A stretch of DNA of 10,447 nt from Ophiosphaerella korrae (Eukaryota; Ascomycota; Dothideomycetes; Pleosporales; Phaeosphaeriaceae), in NCBI GenBank assembly GCA_028456385.1, contig JALNQF010000946.1, positions 1-10,447 on the forward strand. The letters are read 5' to 3'. The notes below the pieces were generated by a model that saw only the letters and a program-made list of their open reading frames with translations, made no database searches and was not told the DNA's origin. Of the stretch, positions 8,171-10,447 are shown in pieces. How positions within the stretch are numbered: position 1 is the stretch's first letter; the number at the start of each line of letters is the position of its first letter. A program made the translations under genes and the position numbers.

Positions 8171-8590
8171 TAAAACCTTCTAGAACGCCTTATAGCAAGT
8201 TAAGAAAACTAACAATACTACTACTAGATAGAGAGGCGATAAGAGCGCCTAATACAATAGGAGCTAGAGCAGCCTCTACTATATTATCTAAATCTAATTC
8301 AGCCTCTAAGGTATAAGACTATTTAGACGACTTAGCGTTATTATAAGCCTTTATTTTACAAAGACGCTTAATATAAGAATAAAGCTTTACTAGCTTATAA
8401 AGAGTTAACTTACACTTAGCTTTAGCTATAGTAAGCTATAATAATAATTACGCTTAAGCCCTATTAATAGCTCGCCTTATACAACTTAGTAAAAGGAGAC
8501 TATATAGAAATTAAATACTTACACTCTATAAGCGAAACCTTAGAAGAAATATATTTATACTAAATATTAGCGAGGATATACTTGTTATAG
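8171..8590 (+). pseudogene. C-terminal extension of the gypsy polyprotein
   Basis: About 140 more codons follow the chromodomain in the pol frame, up to the LTR start. The translation stays protein-like: Pro/Leu/Gln-rich, with Tyr-Tyr-Lys-Pro-Leu-Phe-Tyr-Lys-Asp-Ala near 8345 and Gly-Asp-Tyr-Ile-Glu and Glu-Thr-Leu-Glu-Glu near 8500-8550. I recognise no domain. The frame one base earlier is also rather open around 8236-8300 (Ala/Ser-rich), so a separate small overlapping gene or a frameshift cannot be excluded. If the extension is real, the ancestral polyprotein ran to the very edge of the 3' LTR. Confidence 0.5.
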
Positions 8591-8961
8591 TGTTTACTAT
8601 TATTTAAAGATATAAAGTAAAAAAGACCTAATTTAGTATAATAATAACAAGAGAATATCTTAACCTTATTATAAATAATACAAGCTACAAGGAGAAGTTT
8701 GTTGTACTAGGACTAAGATAGTATAGAGAGTAATAAGGAACTAAGGATTAATAAAGATATAGGACTAATAACTTTAATACTAGTATAGAGAAATAAGAGA
8801 CTATATAGAAAAGAGAATAGTGTTATAGTAGTAATAAGGGAAACTAAGATAGAACTAATTAGTCTACGCATAGCTACTAATAAAGTATAGGAAGAGTAGG
8901 GTAATAACTTATAGAATAATAAGTTTAACTAGGAAGCTAACTATAACCTAGATACGTAACA
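8583..8961 (+). repeat. Probable gypsy 3' LTR (379 bp)
   Basis: The segment starts TGTTATAGTG and ends ATACGTAACA, giving the short inverted termini TGTTA/TAACA common in fungal chromovirus LTRs. It lies at the end of the pol frame. The purine-rich AGCGAGGATA at about 8569-8578 just before it may be what is left of the polypurine tract. The 5' LTR copy is not in the window, so the boundaries rest on the terminal motifs. The right end is ambiguous because TAACAAATT occurs again 55 bp further on (9012). Confidence 0.55.
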
Positions 8962-9050
8962 AATTCGTAAATTTGCGATCTTAGTAAATATAAAGTTGCA
9001 AAGCTATTATATAACAAATTTATAAATTTATAATCTTAGTAAATACAAAG
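8957..9050. repeat. 39-bp direct duplication, period 55 bp
   Basis: Two copies at 8957-8995 and 9012-9050 align without gaps over 39 bp. They differ at six positions, and all six are C/T or G/A transitions. The first copy has near-palindromic arms CAAATT and AATTTG around CGTA (8960-8975). The duplication overlaps the inferred LTR end by five bases (TAACA), so it could also be an internal LTR repeat, with the LTR ending further right. Confidence 0.8.
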
Positions 9051-9273
9051 TAATAAAGTAGCTAAGATATTATTACTATATAGTTAGTAGAGATATATAT
9101 TATTAGGATAGTATTAGTAATTTAATCCTTTAACTATAGAACGCTAATAAAAGATAATTGCAAAACATCTTCTATTAATATTAGTTATTGCTAATTACTT
9201 ATATAAGCTTTACTATTAACTCCTAATCTACTAATACTCTAATAGCTACTAGTAGTCGACGTAGGTAGCCTGT
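8962..9273. other. AT-rich spacer between two gypsy fragments
   Basis: Apart from the 39-bp duplication I see no gene, structural RNA or recognisable element here. It holds ordinary TA-rich sequence with the same TpA excess as the flanks, so it is probably also repeat-derived. No target-site duplication pairing the 8961 and 9274 boundaries was visible. Confidence 0.5.
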
Positions 9274-9985
9274 TACAATAAGTAATAGTAATACTTAATT
9301 ATTTTACTTCTAATTACTATAAATCCTTAGGTATATCTTTAATATCCTATTAGTCTATTCTATCTATCTATCTATCTATAAGTAATAGGCTATTAATAGC
9401 TTTCTTTTTATTTCTATTACTATAAGTAGTATTATCTAGTAATTAGACGTAAAAAGCTTATCTCTATTACTAATAATACTCTTTAGTATCTTATATCTTT
9501 GTATTAGTACGTCTAGTAGTATATATTCTAGCTAGTCTACTATATAGTTACTTTAGAATTTCTCTATCTTAGCGTATTTTATAAATTAGTCTATAATTAC
9601 TATTATTATATTATATCCTATTCCTATTACTAGGTCTTTTAACGTTAGTAGTCCTATAATAAAGTCTATTATAACGTCTATCTATAGTTCTTCTAGTATC
9701 TTAATTACCTATATTTTTCTATAAAGTGTATATATCTCGTGCTTATTTTTCTAGTAATCTACGTATTCTTTAATAAACTACGTTACTTTCTCCTTTATCT
9801 TACTAAATCTATAGTTTCTCTAGATTAGTTCTATAGTTCGTGTAATCCCTAGGTACTTATATATTAGGTTGTTATAGTATTATTATATAATTACTTCTTA
9901 TAATTCTTCTAGAACTTTGTTTATAATCTTAACTAGGTTATTAATTTCTTGCTCCTCTACTAGTTGTATATTTAGTACTAGGTAT
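9274..9985 (-). pseudogene. Gypsy integrase (second element), truncated
   Basis: Zinc domain: His-His and His positions appear as Tyr-Tyr (9879-9874) and Tyr (9861-9859, 9855-9853), followed by Leu-Gly-Ile-Thr-Arg-Thr. The paired Cys positions are Tyr (9765-9763 and 9756-9754). Core: first Asp kept at 9666-9664 (Ile-Ile-Asp-Phe-Ile), second Asp changed to Asn at 9468-9466 (Ser-Asn-Arg-Asp-Lys-Leu-Phe-Thr-Ser-Asn), Glu kept at 9360-9358. The spacing is again X65 and X35. The frame is intact, but the protein ends about 28 codons after the Glu, so the C-terminal region and any chromodomain are missing. Confidence 0.9.
9361..9380. repeat. (TATC)n tract inside the decayed integrase
   Basis: The plus strand reads TATCTATCTATCTATCTATA. 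On the coding (minus) strand this is a GATA repeat occupying exactly the codons of the conserved His-Pro-Gln-Thr-Asp-Gly-Gln-Thr block before the catalytic Glu. It looks like a microsatellite but is better explained by point mutation of that motif. Confidence 0.85.
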
Positions 9986-10104
9986 CCTTGTCTATTATCC
10001 TAGAGTATAGCTTCTTCTACTACTTATCTCTTTTCTATAATATTGTATCTTTAGCTAAGCGTGTCTACTTAGCTATTTTCCTTACCTAGTACGTACTAGA
10101 TCTT

Positions 10105-10447
10105 GAATTTATACTATCCTAGTAGTTCTAACTATTATATCTACTTATCTTTTAACTTCTTACTTATTATAAAGTATATTAGGTTCTTATAATTTATCTT
10201 AATAATTACTTTTACTATACTTTTAGCGTATACTCTCTAATATTTAAGTATATTAACTATTATAAGTAGCTCTTTATTATATATATTATATCTTTCTTTT
10301 TACTCTATAAACTTCTCTAAATAGTATATAATTAGATACTATTTCCTTTTATACTTTTGTAGCGCTATCGCTCTATAAGCTAGATTAGATATATTAGTCT
10401 TAATAACTAAAGTCTTATTACTATAAAATTACTTTAGAACTAGTAGT
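10105..10447 (-). pseudogene. Gypsy RNase H domain (second element)
   Basis: The first catalytic block reads Ile-Lys-Thr-Asn-Ile-Ser-Asn, where the family has Glu-Thr-Asp-Ala-Ser. The catalytic Asp is now Asn at 10395-10393 (GAT to AAT). Conserved downstream patches are Glu-Arg-Tyr-Asn-Ile-Tyr-Asn-Lys-Glu-Leu-Leu, stop-Arg-Val-Tyr-Ala (Trp lost), Lys-Ile-Asn-Tyr-Lys-Asn-Leu-Ile-Tyr-Phe (Thr-Asp-His to Ile-Asn-Tyr) and Tyr-Lys-Phe-Lys-Ile...Gly-Lys-Glu-Asn...Asp-Thr-Leu-Ser at about 10120-10060. The last marks the end of RNase H. The upstream RT is cut by the window edge. Confidence 0.88.

Larger units (their letters stand above)
6188..8590 (+). pseudogene. Gypsy/chromovirus pol polyprotein, 3' part, decayed
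   Basis: One frame (codon starts 2 modulo 3) covers about 800 codons from the copia junction to a TAG at 8588-8590, just inside the probable LTR. It is broken by many TAA/TAG codons, at positions where the family has Trp or Gln. His and Cys are replaced by Tyr, Ala by Val or Thr, and Gly by Arg or Glu. The first readable codons (about 6188-6250) match the segment before gypsy RNase H, with an aromatic/Glu/Lys-x-Phe pattern and Ile-Lys. I see no indel that breaks the frame, so this copy was probably intact when mutation began. It is no longer translatable. Confidence 0.88.
6187..8961 (+). mobile_element. Ty3/gypsy chromovirus 3' half, RIP-mutated, split by the copia insertion
   Basis: The fragment carries, in order, the last codons before RNase H, RNase H, an integrase with zinc and catalytic parts, a GPY/F-like region, a chromodomain, a C-terminal tail and a probable 3' LTR. 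RNase H before integrase plus a C-terminal chromodomain is the arrangement of fungal chromoviruses. Protease and reverse transcriptase are missing: the left end coincides exactly with the outer end of the copia LTR, so the rest of the element should lie on the far side of the copia copy, outside the window. Recognisable landmarks from 6311 to 8077 all sit in one frame (codon starts 2 modulo 3). Confidence 0.88.
9274..10447 (-). mobile_element. Second Ty3/gypsy element, internal fragment, RIP-mutated
   Basis: From the right edge inward, the minus strand encodes RNase H and then an integrase zinc and catalytic region, all in one frame (codon starts divisible by 3). The order RNase H then integrase marks it as gypsy. 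It is a different lineage from the plus-strand fragment: the corresponding blocks differ in residues and in the linker between RNase H and integrase. It stops inside integrase at about 9274, shortly after the segment with Asn-stop-Val-Leu-Leu-Leu, and the following sequence has no homologous continuation. It is therefore truncated by deletion or by a neighbouring insertion. The RT side lies beyond the window. Confidence 0.88.

Noticed and set aside
8957..9050. Pair of plasmid or phage origin iterons
   Set aside because: There are only two copies, there is no replication gene, and all surrounding sequence is eukaryotic retroelement.
9265..9275. TGTTACA at 9271 as the start of another LTR
   Set aside because: The sequence to its right still reads as integrase on the minus strand, so the TGTTA match is most likely chance.
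9361..9380. Ordinary slippage-derived (TATC) microsatellite
   Set aside because: It occupies exactly the codons of a conserved integrase motif with correct spacing to the flanking catalytic positions, so point mutation explains it without expansion.
1..10447. Short ATG-less open stretches on both strands as possible small host genes
   Set aside because: ATG is almost absent, stops are dense, and the longest open stretches coincide with decayed retroelement frames. None has independent protein-like features.
1..10447. Use of an alternative genetic code with reassigned TAA/TAG
   Set aside because: TAA/TAG do fall at Gln and Trp positions, but His, Cys, Asp, Glu, Gly and Ala positions are also altered by the same C-to-T and G-to-A changes, so mutation explains the data better than code reassignment.

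Overview
This window looks like a heterochromatic, transposon-only block from a filamentous ascomycete fungus that has been heavily mutated by repeat-induced point mutation (RIP). TpA is everywhere. CpA and TpG are depleted on both strands: by eye I find no CCA/TGG, one TCA, two TGA, about three ATG and about five CAT. No intact host gene, tRNA, rRNA, CRISPR array or bacterial operon is visible. Every recognisable reading frame is a retrotransposon polyprotein full of TAA/TAG codons and catalytic changes that fit C-to-T or G-to-A mutation.

Layout. (1) 1-859: a (CTA)11 microsatellite and TA-rich sequence with no firm identity, perhaps a gag-like remnant on +. (2) 860-6186, minus strand: a nearly complete Ty1/copia element. 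From high to low coordinates it has the 5' LTR (6022-6186), a leader with (GATAA)5, then Gag, protease (about 4707), integrase (4233-3330), reverse transcriptase (2340-1570) and RNase H (about 1530-860). One reading frame runs from about 5898 to about 1137, and a shifted frame carries the RNase H end. No 3' LTR was found. (3) 6187-8961, plus strand: the 3' half of a Ty3/gypsy chromovirus (RNase H, zinc-binding and catalytic integrase, GPY/F-like region, chromodomain, long C-terminal tail, probable 3' LTR 8583-8961). It starts immediately beside the copia LTR, at the RT/RNase H boundary, so the copia element most likely inserted into it. (4) 8962-9273: AT-rich spacer with a 39-bp direct duplication. 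(5) 9274-10447, minus strand: a second, different Ty3/gypsy element, RNase H to integrase core, cut off inside integrase at about 9274 and running off the right edge.

The elements do not act together as a system. They record successive insertions (gypsy first, then copia inside it), followed by mutation that mostly replaced bases and hardly changed lengths. Reading frames and the D-X65-D-X35-E integrase spacing are still measurable, although coding capacity is gone. I found no undescribed biological system. The points of interest are the mutation context, the nested junction and the pseudo-microsatellites created from a conserved integrase motif.
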